Assembly (NCBI GenBank): GCA_016295455.1
Contig: JAEDLE010000028.1
Span: 1 to 25,167 of the forward strand
Reading direction: 5' to 3'
Length of the DNA stretch: 25,167 nt
DNA from: Bacteroidales bacterium
Lineage (GTDB): Bacteria; Bacteroidota; Bacteroidia; Bacteroidales; UBA932
The position numbers and the translations under genes were made by a program. Shown one piece after another: positions 8,586 to 15,487 of this stretch (position 1 is the first letter of the stretch; the number at the start of each line of letters is the position of its first letter). The notes beneath the pieces were generated by a model. That model saw only the letters and a program-made list of their open reading frames with translations, was not told the DNA's origin and made no database searches.

Positions 8586-10595
8586 CTAAACTTTTTCCAG
8601 TATCAGTGCGCACCTGCCCGGCAGATAGAGCGTGAGCGTGTCAGATAAATCCTGATTCCCGTTCGGACATTTCTCCGGTCTTGTGAAATAGTGCGTGCCT
8701 GCCTTGAGCCGCCCGAAACCGTCGAACTCCGGAGCGTCAGAGTCGAAAACCTCGACATACTCTCCGGCGGGAGCGGAGAACGAGTAGTCGGCGAAAGAAT
8801 CCACAGGATTGAAATTGAATGCAAAGATAGTGTTTCCCCTGCTGAATATCAAGACTTTCTTGCTCTCATCCGCGGTGAGCAGCAAAGGTTTAACGTTCAA
8901 TATGCCACGTGATCGGGTGTAGTGCACCATCGCCTTGTCGAAATTTCTCAGGTAACGGTAGCGGAGATAATCCGGCTCGGCCAGAGACCACTGCCTGCGG
9001 GCATATTTGTATGACCATCCGTTCCCCTCGCGAGGGAAGTCTATCCACTCCGGATGGCCGAATTCGTTGCCCATGAAATTCAGGTAGCCGCCTCCGGATG
9101 TGGCGAGGGTGACGAGGCGTATGAGCTTGTGCAGGGCTATGCCCCTGTCCACTGTCAGGGACTGGGAATCCTTGGACATGGAGAAATACATCTCCTTGTC
9201 TATGAGACGGAAAATGAGGGTCTTGTCGCCCACCAGGGCCTGGTCGTGGCATTCGGCGTAGCTGACCGTCTGCTCGTCCTCCCTCTTGTTCGTGAGTTCA
9301 TACCATATCTCGCCCGGGCTCCACTGCTCGTCCTTCTTCTCCTTGATCCACTTTATCCAATGGTCCGCGATGCCCATGGCCATACGGAAGTCGAAACCTA
9401 TTCCGCCTGCGGCATATGGTGCCGCGAGTCCGGCCATACCGCTCACGTCCTCGGCTATGGTGAGTGCGTTCCTGTCTAGTTCGTGAACCAGCATATTCGC
9501 AAGAGCGAGGTAGATGAGGGCGTTCTCGTCGACGCCTTTGTTGAAGTAGATGTCGTAGCCGCAGAAATCGACTCCGAGGCCGTGGTTCCAGTAGATCATG
9601 CTGGTGACGCCGTCGAAACGGAAACCGTCCAGCCTGTATTCCTCCATCCAGAACTTGCAGTTGCTCAGGAGGAAGTAGAGGGTCTCGTCCTTGCCGTAGT
9701 CGAAGCATCTGGAGCCCCAGGCAGGATGATGGCCCTGAGGACCGGAGTAGAAGTAGAGGTCTTCCCTGCCGTCGAAGCGTCCCAGGCCTTCAGCCTCGTT
9801 CTCCACGCTGTGGGAGTGGACTATGTCCATCACGACGGCCAAGCCCTTCCCGTGGGCGTCATCGACCAGGCGCTTGAACTCTTCCGGCGTGCCGAACCTC
9901 GAGCTGAGGGCGTAGAAATTCGCCACCTGATAGCCGAATGAACCATAATACGGGTGCTCCTGGAGCGCCATTATCTGAATGACGTCATAGCCCAGGTCCG
10001 CAATCTTCGGCAGCACCACCGTCCTGAAATCCTCAAACGTCGCCACGCCTTCCTTCTCCATGCACATGCCTATATGGCACTCATAGATAAGCGGATGCTT
10101 CTTCTTGCCCGGACGCCTGTGTTTCCAGGAATATGCCTGTGCGGGATCCCAGACCTGCGCGCAGAAGACCTTGGATACAGGGTCCTGTACGCAGCGCCTG
10201 GCGTATGCCGGAAGCCTTTCGCCTCCGCCGCCCGGCCATTCGATATAGAGCTTGTAGAGCGCCTGATGATGGAGAAACATCTCCGGAAGCACGATTTCCC
10301 AATTGCCGCCGCCTATGGGCTTGAGCTCATAGGACGGGACGCGTTTCCAGTTGTTGAACTCTCCGATCAGGTATATGCGGTTGGCATTTGGCGCCCATTC
10401 GCGGAACACCCAGCTGCCGTCAGGATTGTGATGGAGACCATAGTAGAGGTGGTTGTTCAGACCAGCCGAGAGCGAGCCGTCCCGGGCTATCCTGTCAAAC
10501 TTCTCCCTGATCTTCCTGTGACGGGCATCTATCACCTCCTTATAGGGCAACAGGTACCTGTCCGTGTCATAAATCATCTTTTGTTTCTTAGCCAT
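8586..10595 (-). CDS. glgB: 1,4-alpha-glucan branching enzyme, eukaryote-like GH13 type
   Basis: The product (669 residues from ATG at 10595) transfers alpha-1,4 chains to 6-hydroxyls to make branch points. A CBM48-like N-terminal domain (about 55-150; GSWVFREWAPNANRIYLIGE) precedes a GH13 barrel. The four conserved regions are visible: DIVHSHSVEN at 257-266, GFRFDGVTSMIY at 324-335 with nucleophile D328, IAEDVSGM with acid/base E382, and YAECHDQALVGD with H450 and D451. The wording of these regions and of GGGYLNFMGNEFGHPEW is that of eukaryotic branching enzymes (GH13 subfamily 8), not of E. coli GlgB. A TTG five codons upstream overlaps the xseB stop, but the ATG is preferred. It is the first glycogen gene of the run, 11 bp after xseB. 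Confidence 0.95.
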   Translation of the reverse strand: MAKKQKMIYDTDRYLLPYKEVIDARHRKIREKFDRIARDGSLSAGLNNHLYYGLHHNPDGSWVFREWAPNANRIYLIGEFNNWKRVPSYELKPIGGGNWEIVLPEMFLHHQALYKLYIEWPGGGGERLPAYARRCVQDPVSKVFCAQVWDPAQAYSWKHRRPGKKKHPLIYECHIGMCMEKEGVATFEDFRTVVLPKIADLGYDVIQIMALQEHPYYGSFGYQVANFYALSSRFGTPEEFKRLVDDAHGKGLAVVMDIVHSHSVENEAEGLGRFDGREDLYFYSGPQGHHPAWGSRCFDYGKDETLYFLLSNCKFWMEEYRLDGFRFDGVTSMIYWNHGLGVDFCGYDIYFNKGVDENALIYLALANMLVHELDRNALTIAEDVSGMAGLAAPYAAGGIGFDFRMAMGIADHWIKWIKEKKDEQWSPGEIWYELTNKREDEQTVSYAECHDQALVGDKTLIFRLIDKEMYFSMSKDSQSLTVDRGIALHKLIRLVTLATSGGGYLNFMGNEFGHPEWIDFPREGNGWSYKYARRQWSLAEPDYLRYRYLRNFDKAMVHYTRSRGILNVKPLLLTADESKKVLIFSRGNTIFAFNFNPVDSFADYSFSAPAGEYVEVFDSDAPEFDGFGRLKAGTHYFTRPEKCPNGNQDLSDTLTLYLPGRCALILEKV

Positions 10596-10606
10596 ATGCT
10601 TGGAAA

Positions 10607-10786
10607 TCAATTCTTTCTGTCAATTTCTTCCCTGACTTGGCGCAGGTACTTCCTGCAGCCCTCAGTCAGTTCCCTCGCGCGTGACACGAGTTTACCTATC
10701 CCGTCCAGACCTGTGGAGGGATCCTCAACCCTGGCGACTATCTCCTCGAGTTCCGCCATGGCCTTGTCGTAGTCAAACTTTTCCAT
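10607..10786 (-). CDS. xseB: Exodeoxyribonuclease VII small subunit
   Basis: The 59-residue helical protein MEKFDYDKAMAELEEIV... has the family's pattern of an amphipathic helix (about 4-20), a short loop with VEDP and LDGIGKLV, and a second helix ending REEID. XseB binds the long helical region of XseA to form exonuclease VII, which degrades single-stranded DNA. The ATG at 10786 lies inside the end of xseA with a 14-bp overlap, and size and overlap are usual for the pair. An in-frame ATG at 10804 (MKTRKRMEKF) is possible. Downstream, glgB begins after 11 bp, linking this DNA-repair pair to the glycogen genes. Confidence 0.9.
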   Translation of the reverse strand: MEKFDYDKAMAELEEIVARVEDPSTGLDGIGKLVSRARELTEGCRKYLRQVREEIDRKN

Positions 10787-11990
10787 CCTCTTCCTTGTTT
10801 TCATCAAAATATGGCATCGTGCCCACCGACTCCACACGGCAGTTCAGTATGCCGTCGGGGAACACCACCCTTACGGTATCTCCTGCCACGCTGGATGACG
10901 CGGAGGAAAGGCGTACCGAATCCTTGTCCAGCACCAGGGTGTAGCCTCTCCTTATGACCTGGCGCGGATCCCCCGAATCCAACCTCATCTCCAGAAGCTT
11001 GAGAGAGGTCTCGGCCCTGTCCACCGCGGAGGAAGCAAGTTGGCATATTCTCGAAAAGAGCAGGTCCATCTTCGCCTGGAGGGCGCTGAAACGTGCGGCG
11101 AAAGCTATGTTGAGCCTGTTCTCGAGGGCATCTATCCCCGCTTCGGCGGAGGCTGTGGTGTCGAGTATGAAATCCGCCAGGGCGGTAGGGGTCTTGAGGG
11201 CGGCATATGCCACCATATCCAGCACATGGACGTCCCTGTCGTGTCCCACGGCGGAAAGCACGGGGAGCGGGCAACGCGCAACGGCGGCGCAGAGGCCGTA
11301 GTCGTCGAAGCAGTCCAGGTCAAGACCCGAACCGCCTCCACGGAGTATCAGCACCGCGTCGTAACGTTCCCCGGAAGCCAGCACTGACGCCAGCGCGGCC
11401 ATCATCGAGACGGGAGCATCCTGGCCCTGCATCTGCGCCGGGAAAAGCCTCAGGTCATAGGCATAACCGCGGGCATTCTCCCGGATATGACGGCTGAAAT
11501 CCCCCCATCCGGCAGCGGTTTCCGCCGAGATGACGGCAAGCCTGTAGGGTATATGGCTGAGCGTGAGGTTCTTCTGCAGTTCCGCCAGTCCTTCCCCGGT
11601 AAGCCGTGCAAGGGTCTCCTTGCGGAGTTTCTCACGCTGCCCCAGGGTGAACTCGGGGTTCACGTCCTCGACGGTGAGGGAAAAACCGTATATCTCGTGG
11701 TAACTTATCCTGACCAGGGCAAGTATCTCCATGCCGGCAGCGAGACGGGAGCCGGTAACGGAAGCGAAAGCACTGTCCATCAGAAGATAACGGTTACGCC
11801 AAGCGACAGCCCTGGCCTTTGCGACCAGCACCCCGCCCTGAGTTTGGGAGAACTCCATGTAGCAGTGTCCGTTGGACTTGACGCTCAACGAGGCAATCTC
11901 GGCCTTGACCCATACGGAATCAGGGTAGAGCGACCCGATGTCATTGCGCACCGTTGTCTGCAGAGTATATAGGTCAATGTAGTCAGCCAT
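10773..11990 (-). CDS. xseA: Exodeoxyribonuclease VII large subunit
   Basis: The 405-residue protein has an N-terminal OB-fold domain (about 1-105; VWVKAEIASLSVKSNGHCYMEF), followed by the catalytic domain with RLAVISAETAAGWGDF near 159-174, LILRGGGSGLDLDCFDD, SAVGHDRDVHVLDMVA and KTPTALADFILD. A long helical region follows, and a C-terminal segment with RRGYTLV. It is the catalytic subunit of exonuclease VII, which cuts single-stranded DNA from both ends. It is the first gene after a consensus promoter at 12064-12094 and overlaps xseB by 14 bp. Length and motifs are normal for Bacteroidota XseA. Confidence 0.96.
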   Translation of the reverse strand: MADYIDLYTLQTTVRNDIGSLYPDSVWVKAEIASLSVKSNGHCYMEFSQTQGGVLVAKARAVAWRNRYLLMDSAFASVTGSRLAAGMEILALVRISYHEIYGFSLTVEDVNPEFTLGQREKLRKETLARLTGEGLAELQKNLTLSHIPYRLAVISAETAAGWGDFSRHIRENARGYAYDLRLFPAQMQGQDAPVSMMAALASVLASGERYDAVLILRGGGSGLDLDCFDDYGLCAAVARCPLPVLSAVGHDRDVHVLDMVAYAALKTPTALADFILDTTASAEAGIDALENRLNIAFAARFSALQAKMDLLFSRICQLASSAVDRAETSLKLLEMRLDSGDPRQVIRRGYTLVLDKDSVRLSSASSSVAGDTVRVVFPDGILNCRVESVGTMPYFDENKEEDGKV

Positions 11991-12063
11991 AGCATAGCAT
12001 CAGTGCCGAACTCAAGTCACGCAAGCCGGACAAGATATGTCCTCACTTGCGGAACCGATACAA

Positions 12064-12094
12064 CAAATTTATGAAAAATCGTTTTATATGCAAA
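12064..12094 (-). promoter_or_regulatory. Bacteroidota-type promoter for xseA and the glycogen run
   Basis: On the minus strand a -33 TTTG (12094-12091) is followed by 19 bp and the -7 element TAAATTTG (12071-12064), an exact match to TAnnTTTG. Transcription would begin near 12057, leaving a leader of roughly 65 nt before xseA. I saw no comparable element in the short gaps further down the run. Confidence 0.7.
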
Positions 12095-12109
12095 TATTCG
12101 GGCCAAAGA

Positions 12110-12155
12110 ATAAAAAAGAAGAGGCGGATTTCAGTCGCAGGACTTCAAGCCACCT
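12110..12155 (-). terminator. Probable rho-independent terminator after der
   Basis: On the minus strand AGGTGG (12155-12150) pairs with CCGCCT (12127-12122, one G-U), with further pairing of AGTC and GACT around a CTGC loop. A T-rich run, TTCTTTTTTA, follows at 12120-12111. It lies about 20 bp beyond the der stop and before the xseA promoter, which fits the end of the engB-der run. The stem has internal mismatches. Confidence 0.5.
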
Positions 12156-12175
12156 CCCATATTCATGCGCAGACG

Positions 12176-13483
12176 TCATTTCTGTCTGATGAAAACCTGC
12201 AGCGGACAGCCGCAGAGGTCGAAATGTTCACGCAACTTGTTCTCCAGGAACCTCTTGTACGGGTCTTTCACATACTGCGGAAGATTGCAGAAGAACGCGA
12301 AAGACGGGAACTTGGTAGGAAGCTGGGTCACATACTTGATTTTCACGTACTTGCCCTTCCATGCCGGAGGCGGGTAATTCTCGATTTCCGGGAGCAGGGC
12401 CTCATTCAGCCTGGCCGTGCTGATCTTGCGTGAATAGTTGTCGTAAACGTGTGCCACCTCGTTGAGCACGTCGAGTATCCTCTGCTTCTTCAGCACCGAG
12501 GTGAAAATGATGGGAACGTCGTCAAAAGGCGCAATCCTGGCCCTCAGGCCCTCGGTGTACTCCTTCATCGTGTTGCTCTCCTTCTCGAAGGTATCCCACT
12601 TGTTCACGACTATGACACAACCCTTGCGGTTCCTCTGTATGAGATTGAATATGCTCATGTCCTGGGCCTCCATACCGTTGTTCGCGTCTATCATCAGCAC
12701 GCAGACATCGGAATGCTCAATGGCCCTGATGGACCTCATCACGGAATAGAACTCCAGGTCCTCGTTCACCCTGTTCTTTCTCCTCATGCCGGCGGTGTCC
12801 ACCAGCACGAATTCGTGGCCGAACTTGTTGTAATATGTCGATATGGAATCCCTGGTCGTACCTGCGACAGGGGTGACGATGTTCCTCTCCTCCCCGAGCA
12901 GGGCATTGGTGAGCGACGACTTGCCCACGTTAGGCTTGCCGACTATGGCTATGTGCGGAAGGTCGGCGTGGAGGTCTTCCTCCACCTTGTCCTCCGGAAG
13001 CAGTCTGACGATTTCGTCGAGCAGGTCTCCGGTACCGCTGCCGTTGGCCGCGGATATGCTCCAGCACTCGCCCAGGCCGAGAGAGTAGAACTGATAGACG
13101 TCGAACATCTTCTCGCCGGTATCCACCTTGTTCACGCAGAGCACCACCGGCTTGCGGCTTCTCCTGAGGATGTCGGCGATTTCGGCGTCATAGTCGGTGA
13201 CGCCCGTGGCGGCCTCGACCATGAAGAGTATCACATCGGCTTCGTCTATAGCAATGATGACCTGCTTGCGGATCTCATCCTCGAACGCATCGTCCGAACC
13301 GGATGACCATCCTCCCGTGTCCACGACTGAAAACTCGGCACCGCACCACTCGCACTTGCCGTAATGTCTGTCTCTCGTAACGCCGGCGGTCTCATCGACT
13401 ATGGCTTGTCTCATTCCTACGAGACGGTTGAAAAGTGTGGACTTGCCGACATTCGGACGGCCCACTATTGCTACCAGACTCAT
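12176..13483 (-). CDS. der: Ribosome biogenesis GTPase Der (EngA)
   Basis: The 435 residues show two tandem GTPase domains and a C-terminal KH-like domain, the layout unique to Der. Domain 1 has GRPNVGKST (8-16), DTGG and NKVD; domain 2 has GKPNVGKSS, TPVAGTTRDS, DTAGM and NKWD. The KH-like part (about 350-435) includes YVKIKYVTQLPTKFPSFAFF. Der binds the 50S subunit and is needed for its late assembly. It follows the small membrane protein by about 60 bp and ends the engB-prs-orf-der run. The length is typical and no key residue is missing. Confidence 0.97.
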   Translation of the reverse strand: MSLVAIVGRPNVGKSTLFNRLVGMRQAIVDETAGVTRDRHYGKCEWCGAEFSVVDTGGWSSGSDDAFEDEIRKQVIIAIDEADVILFMVEAATGVTDYDAEIADILRRSRKPVVLCVNKVDTGEKMFDVYQFYSLGLGECWSISAANGSGTGDLLDEIVRLLPEDKVEEDLHADLPHIAIVGKPNVGKSSLTNALLGEERNIVTPVAGTTRDSISTYYNKFGHEFVLVDTAGMRRKNRVNEDLEFYSVMRSIRAIEHSDVCVLMIDANNGMEAQDMSIFNLIQRNRKGCVIVVNKWDTFEKESNTMKEYTEGLRARIAPFDDVPIIFTSVLKKQRILDVLNEVAHVYDNYSRKISTARLNEALLPEIENYPPPAWKGKYVKIKYVTQLPTKFPSFAFFCNLPQYVKDPYKRFLENKLREHFDLCGCPLQVFIRQK

Positions 13484-13523
13484 TATTAATCGCTTAAAGT
13501 CCCGTATCGGCGGGACTGTTTAT

Positions 13524-13555
13524 AAAAAAAACCGTACCCGGGCGTCATCTGCCCG
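13524..13555 (-). terminator. Weak hairpin and T-tract between the small membrane protein and der
   Basis: On the minus strand CGGGC/GCCCG (13555-13551 with 13543-13539) forms a 5-bp stem with a 7-nt loop overlapping the stop codon of the upstream gene. A run of eight T residues follows seven nucleotides later (13531-13524). The distance from stem to T-tract is longer than usual, so it may only attenuate, or not act at all. A second stem, AGTCCCG/CGGGACT at 13498-13517, lies in the der leader. Confidence 0.3.
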
Positions 13556-13811
13556 CATGAGGATTGAAGCCGCAACCTTCGCAGTCCGGGCTTCCCTCCC
13601 CGTCACAGCCCTTCAGTTCCTTCATCTTCCTGTGCTCGACATTGAACAGGTCATCGTCGATCTCCCTCATGCATCGTATGCCGCGCTTGCGCATTTCGTC
13701 ATTGTGGCCCACTTCGGTCTGGGGGAAATCCTTCTTTCGGAATATGATGTTGAAACACATCCCGAAGACGCCCGCACCTATGAGCAGGAGTGCCGCAAGG
13801 AAGACTTTCAT
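13545..13811 (-). CDS. Small membrane-anchored Cys-rich protein, function unknown
   Basis: The 88 residues begin with one hydrophobic helix (about 3-24, MKVFLAALLLIGAGVFGMCF), uncleaved or a signal anchor. A conserved-looking segment follows (RKKDFPQTEVGHNDEMRK), and then a soluble part with five cysteines in total: C19, C47, C69, C77 and C80. The end GCDGEGSPDCEGCG suggests metal binding or disulfides. Short proteins of this shape, with a TEVGHN-like segment after a helix and cysteines at the end, occur in Bacteroidota and are usually labelled membrane or secreted protein; that is from memory. It starts 3 bp after prs and lies about 60 bp before der. No function can be given. Confidence 0.8.
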   Translation of the reverse strand: MKVFLAALLLIGAGVFGMCFNIIFRKKDFPQTEVGHNDEMRKRGIRCMREIDDDLFNVEHRKMKELKGCDGEGSPDCEGCGFNPHAGR

Positions 13812-13814
13812 AGG

Positions 13815-14783
13815 CTAGAAGATGAATTCCGAACTGATCTCCTCGTAATTGTAGACCTTGTTGATGATCTTCGCGAAGGTGTTGGCAAGCGAGACCACGT
13901 GAATCTTGCTCTTGTCGACGGACGGGTCGGCGGTGAGAGGGATGGAATCCGTCACATAAACCTCACTGAGGGCGGAGTTGTTGATGTTGTCATATGCCGG
14001 TCCGGAAAGCACTGGATGAGTCGCGCAGGCCCTTACGCTGCGGGCACCCTTGGCCATGAGCACGTCAGCCGCCTTGGTGAGGGTGCCGGCTGTGTCGATC
14101 ATGTCGTCCACTATGATGACATTCTTGTCCTCCACGTCACCTATGGCGGTGATGGAAGCCACCACATTCGCCTTCGCGCGGGACTTGTGGCATATGATGA
14201 CCGGACAGCCAAGCTCCTTGGCATATGCGTGCGCCCTCTTCGCGCCTCCCATATCAGGAGCGGCGATGGCGAGATTCTCGATGTTCTGGGACTTTATGAA
14301 CGGAATGAAGACCTTGCTTGCGTAGATGTGGTCCACAGGGATGTCGAAGAAGCCCTGAATCTGGTCGGCGTGCAGGTCACAGGTCATCACGCGGTCAGCT
14401 CCGGCGGCCCTGAGCATATTGGCCACGAGCTTTGCGCCTATGGCGACTCTCGGACGGTCCTTCCTGTCCTGCCTTGCCCAGCCGAAATACGGCATCACGG
14501 CTATGACCTTGTCAGCGGAAGCCCTCTTCGCCGCATCGATGCTGAGGAGCAGTTCCATCAGATTGTCGGTCGGAGGGAAAGTCGACTGGATGATGAACAC
14601 CGTCGCGCCACGCACGCTCTCGGTGTATGCCGGCTGGAATTCTCCGTCACTGAACATGGTGACTTCTGAAGACCCGAGGTGAACTTTCTCATCCTTGAGG
14701 AAGCCGTTCATCTCATCAATGACCTTTGCCGCAAAATTCTTGGACGCTCTGCAGGCAAACAGTTCCATTCTGTGTTCTAACAT
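13815..14783 (-). CDS. prs: Ribose-phosphate pyrophosphokinase (PRPP synthetase)
   Basis: The 322 residues contain the class I PRPP synthetase signatures: RASKNFAAKVIDEMN at the N-terminus, YFGWARQDRKDRPR near 105-118, TCDLHADQIQGFFD, and the PRPP-binding loop VIIVDDMIDTAGTLT. The enzyme makes PRPP from ribose-5-phosphate and ATP for nucleotide, NAD and histidine synthesis. ATG at 14783 lies 2 bp after the engB stop; a second ATG at 14768 (MELFACRASK) is an equally plausible start. The next gene begins 3 bp downstream. The usual GRASK-type N-terminal motif reads ACRASK here, a minor change. Confidence 0.96.
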   Translation of the reverse strand: MLEHRMELFACRASKNFAAKVIDEMNGFLKDEKVHLGSSEVTMFSDGEFQPAYTESVRGATVFIIQSTFPPTDNLMELLLSIDAAKRASADKVIAVMPYFGWARQDRKDRPRVAIGAKLVANMLRAAGADRVMTCDLHADQIQGFFDIPVDHIYASKVFIPFIKSQNIENLAIAAPDMGGAKRAHAYAKELGCPVIICHKSRAKANVVASITAIGDVEDKNVIIVDDMIDTAGTLTKAADVLMAKGARSVRACATHPVLSGPAYDNINNSALSEVYVTDSIPLTADPSVDKSKIHVVSLANTFAKIINKVYNYEEISSEFIF

Positions 14784-14785
14784 AG

Positions 14786-15388
14786 CTATTCGGAATCGTT
14801 GTTTAATACGGAATCAATGAATTCAAGGATTTCTTCCTTTCCCAGGCCGGTCTCGGACGAACTCACGAAACAGGGCGGAAGCCCCGCCCAGTGCTGCAGC
14901 AGGGTGTTCTTGTACCTGTCCACGTTCCTCTGCAGGACTACAGGTCCCTGCTTGTCCCCTTTGGTGAATATGATGCCGAAAGGTATCTCATTGTCCACCA
15001 GTTCGTTCATGAAGTCGAGGTCGATCTTCTGCACCTCGTGCCTGGAATCCACCAGGACGAAAAGCATCACCAGTTCCTCCGAAAAGTTCAGGTAGTTCCT
15101 GATGACCTCGGTGAGTTTCTCCCTCTCCTTGACGGGCATCTTCGCGAAACCATATCCCGGAAGATCGACAAGGTACCATTCATTGTTTATGATGAAGTGG
15201 TTGACGAGCTTGGTCTTGCCCGGAGTGGCGGAGGTCATCGCCAGCTTCCTGTTGTTGCAGAGCATGTTGATAAGGGACGACTTGCCCACGTTCGACCTGC
15301 CGATGAACGCAAACTCCGGAAGCTTCGCTGCCGGTTTCTGGTCTGTCCTGGTGCTGCTCTGCACGAAGCGCGCGTCGGTAATTCTCAT
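14786..15388 (-). CDS. engB: Ribosome biogenesis GTP-binding protein EngB (YihA/YsxC)
   Basis: The 200 residues form a single GTPase domain: FIGRSNVGKSS (P-loop), SATPGKTKLVNHF (switch I), DLPGYGFA (G3) and FTKGDK (G4), ending with SSSETGLGKEEI. EngB assists 50S assembly. The start at 15388 (MRITDARFVQ) is fixed by a strong Shine-Dalgarno sequence just upstream and matches the family's N-terminus; a longer reading from 15484 adds residues unlike the family. It is first in a run with prs, the small membrane protein and der, so two 50S assembly GTPases (EngB and Der) may be co-expressed. Confidence 0.96.
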   Translation of the reverse strand: MRITDARFVQSSTRTDQKPAAKLPEFAFIGRSNVGKSSLINMLCNNRKLAMTSATPGKTKLVNHFIINNEWYLVDLPGYGFAKMPVKEREKLTEVIRNYLNFSEELVMLFVLVDSRHEVQKIDLDFMNELVDNEIPFGIIFTKGDKQGPVVLQRNVDRYKNTLLQHWAGLPPCFVSSSETGLGKEEILEFIDSVLNNDSE

Positions 15389-15393
15389 TTTGA

Positions 15394-15399
15394 CCTCCT
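15394..15399 (-). promoter_or_regulatory. Strong Shine-Dalgarno sequence before engB
   Basis: On the minus strand AGGAGG is followed by TCAAA and the engB ATG at 15388, a 5-nt spacing. It decides the engB start. It is unusual here because the other starts in the window that I inspected lack an evident Shine-Dalgarno site, as expected in Bacteroidota. Confidence 0.75.
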
Positions 15400-15441
15400 G
15401 AAGGGATTGGGTTCTGGATGTAACGGATTCAATTTCCGGCG

Positions 15442-15449
15442 CAAAGTTA
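15442..15449 (-). promoter_or_regulatory. Probable -7 promoter element for the engB-prs-orf-der run
   Basis: On the minus strand TAACTTTG exactly matches TAnnTTTG and sits in the 100-bp gap between the kinase gene and engB. No TTG is found at the usual 19-21 bp upstream; the nearest TTTG is 13 bp away. The call rests on the -7 element and position alone. Confidence 0.45.
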
Positions 15450-15487
15450 AGAAAAAATATGACAAACTCGGTCCACCCCTTCAATTT

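Noticed and set aside
10596..10610. TTG start for glgB overlapping the xseB stop
   Set aside because: The TTGA overlap is attractive, but an ATG five codons later begins MAKKQKMIYD and is the simpler start. The difference is minor and not excluded.
13401..14669. Plus-strand open frame of 422 codons
   Set aside because: It is antisense to prs, the small membrane protein and the start of der, all of which have family motifs or a signal anchor on the minus strand.
15389..15484. Longer engB start at 15484
   Set aside because: The extra 32 codons are unlike the family and cross a -7 promoter element and a Shine-Dalgarno site that both point to the ATG at 15388.
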